A stretch of DNA of 5,243 nucleotides, from contig JAJZMN010000121.1 of the NCBI GenBank assembly GCA_021850345.1, forward strand, positions 1-5,243. Reading direction: 5' to 3'. Source of the DNA: Actinomycetes bacterium. GTDB taxonomy: Bacteria > Actinomycetota > Acidimicrobiia > Acidimicrobiales > RAAP-2. The translations under genes were made by a program, and so were the position numbers. Positions 4,984-5,243 of this stretch are shown here, one piece after another. Positions within the stretch are counted from its first letter, which is position 1, and every line of letters begins with the position of its first letter. Below the pieces are notes generated by a model that was not told the origin of the DNA, did no database searches, and was given only the letters and a program-made list of their open reading frames with translations.

Positions 4984-5007
4984 ATGAGAAAGAAGGCAAG
5001 ACAGTGA
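4984..5007 (+). CDS. possible 7-codon leader peptide MRKKARQ
   Basis: ATG 4984 opens seven codons, rich in Lys and Arg, whose TGA (5005-5007) overlaps the GTG start (5004-5006) of the exported-protein gene as GTGA. The Shine-Dalgarno of the downstream gene lies inside it. GGGGAGA (4963-4969) is 14 nt upstream, rather far to serve as its own binding site, and is part of a small hairpin. Translation of this mini-ORF could couple to the downstream gene. Chance is quite possible, as such short ORFs are common. Confidence 0.2.
   Translation: MRKKARQ
4991..4996 (+). promoter_or_regulatory. Shine-Dalgarno deciding the GTG start at 5004
   Basis: AGAAGG at 4991-4996 lies 7 nt before GTG 5004. It selects this GTG, which places a complete signal peptide at the N-terminus, over the later in-frame ATGs at residues 17 and 19, which would cut into the hydrophobic core. 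Confidence 0.7.
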
Positions 5008-5243
5008 AACTTCCAGACGTAAGGAGCAAGGGCAGGACGTACAGCGTTCTGATGCTCATGGCCGGTATCGGGACGGCAGCGGCGCTGACGCTCGCACCGG
5101 CGGCAGTCGGTATCGCACAGGCTGGTGCGACAACCCCTACCCCCGTCACCACGACCACCACGGTCGCCACGAATGGCACGTGGACGTCGCCACAAGGCCT
5201 CACAGGGAAGGTGCTCGTCGAGTGCCAGTTTACGCCCTATTAC
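5004..5243 (+). CDS. exported Thr-rich protein, N-terminal 80 codons (partial)
   Basis: The gene starts at GTG 5004 and runs open past the window edge. Residues 2-12 form a basic n-region (KLPDVRSKGR), about 13-36 a hydrophobic core, and AQA at 38-40 a likely signal peptidase I site. The mature part opens with a Thr/Pro-rich linker (ATTPTPVTTTTTVA, 42-55), typical of exported actinobacterial proteins, then GTWTSPQGLTGKVLVECQF at 58-76. That segment resembles the beta-strand opening of secreted glycine-rich or wall-associated domains that begin with a 'tytvPaGvtsv' pattern, but the expected glycine-rich continuation is not visible, so I give no family name. Third-position GC is lower than in the metabolic genes. 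It is preceded by the structured region 4605-4974, suggesting RNA-level control. It lies on the same strand as the secreted peptidase, about 790 bp downstream. Confidence 0.75.
   Translation, partial: MKLPDVRSKGRTYSVLMLMAGIGTAAALTLAPAAVGIAQAGATTPTPVTTTTTVATNGTWTSPQGLTGKVLVECQFTPYY

Noticed and set aside
4634..4987. 117-codon plus-strand ORF as an ordinary protein gene
   Set aside because: Third-position GC is only about 76%, the product is Ala/Arg-rich without motifs, and the stretch is dominated by inverted repeats. Kept only as part of the overlap-chain observation.

Overview
The window is GC-rich (roughly 70% by eye), and its genes strongly prefer G or C at third codon positions. The gene families (a YghA/GsiB-39-like short-chain dehydrogenase, a PEP mutase/isocitrate lyase family enzyme, a GlcG/HbpS-like protein, a secreted S53 peptidase) fit a free-living high-GC bacterium, most plausibly an actinobacterium. 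S53 (sedolisin/kumamolisin) peptidases usually work at acidic pH, so an acid-tolerant lineage is possible. Neither the taxonomy nor the lifestyle is proven by the sequence.

Layout. Positions 1-686 (minus strand) hold the first 228 codons of an NAD(P)-dependent short-chain dehydrogenase that runs off the left edge. A short divergent spacer carries an 8-bp inverted repeat (698-723). On the plus strand follow a small possible ORF (752-880), a PEP mutase/isocitrate lyase family enzyme (894-1808) and a GlcG/HbpS-like DUF336 protein (1808-2233). The last two overlap by one base (TGATG) and are almost certainly one operon. After 72 bp comes a complete secreted S53 pro-peptidase (2306-4216) with signal peptide, activation pro-domain, an intact set of catalytic residues and a proline-rich tail. 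A small hairpin abuts its start codon.

The stretch from 4217 to 5003 holds no gene I recognise and is the most unusual part. It begins with GC-rich terminator-like hairpins (4241-4299), then a less GC-rich promoter-like patch with a TTGACC box inside an AGTTGA tandem repeat (4311-4338). Two more perfect hairpins follow (4352-4396), then a weak small ORF with a good ribosome binding site (4467-4637). From 4605 to 4974 lies an almost continuous series of inverted repeats, including three copies of TTCATCGGGAG arranged as alternative pairing partners and an 85-nt cloverleaf-like fold closed by a perfect 15-bp stem. It ends just upstream of the Shine-Dalgarno sequence of a secreted protein (5004 to the right edge, partial). 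I read this stretch as a candidate long structured 5' leader or separate non-coding RNA controlling that exported protein. This is inference from base pairing seen by eye; I did not recognise a known riboswitch class.

Functionally, the left half looks like small-molecule metabolism: C-C bond lyase or mutase chemistry on 2-oxo or dicarboxylic acids, with a GlcG-type accessory protein. The right half is about exported proteins: an extracellular endopeptidase, and an exported Thr-rich protein behind the structured leader. Nothing in the sequence ties the two halves into one pathway.
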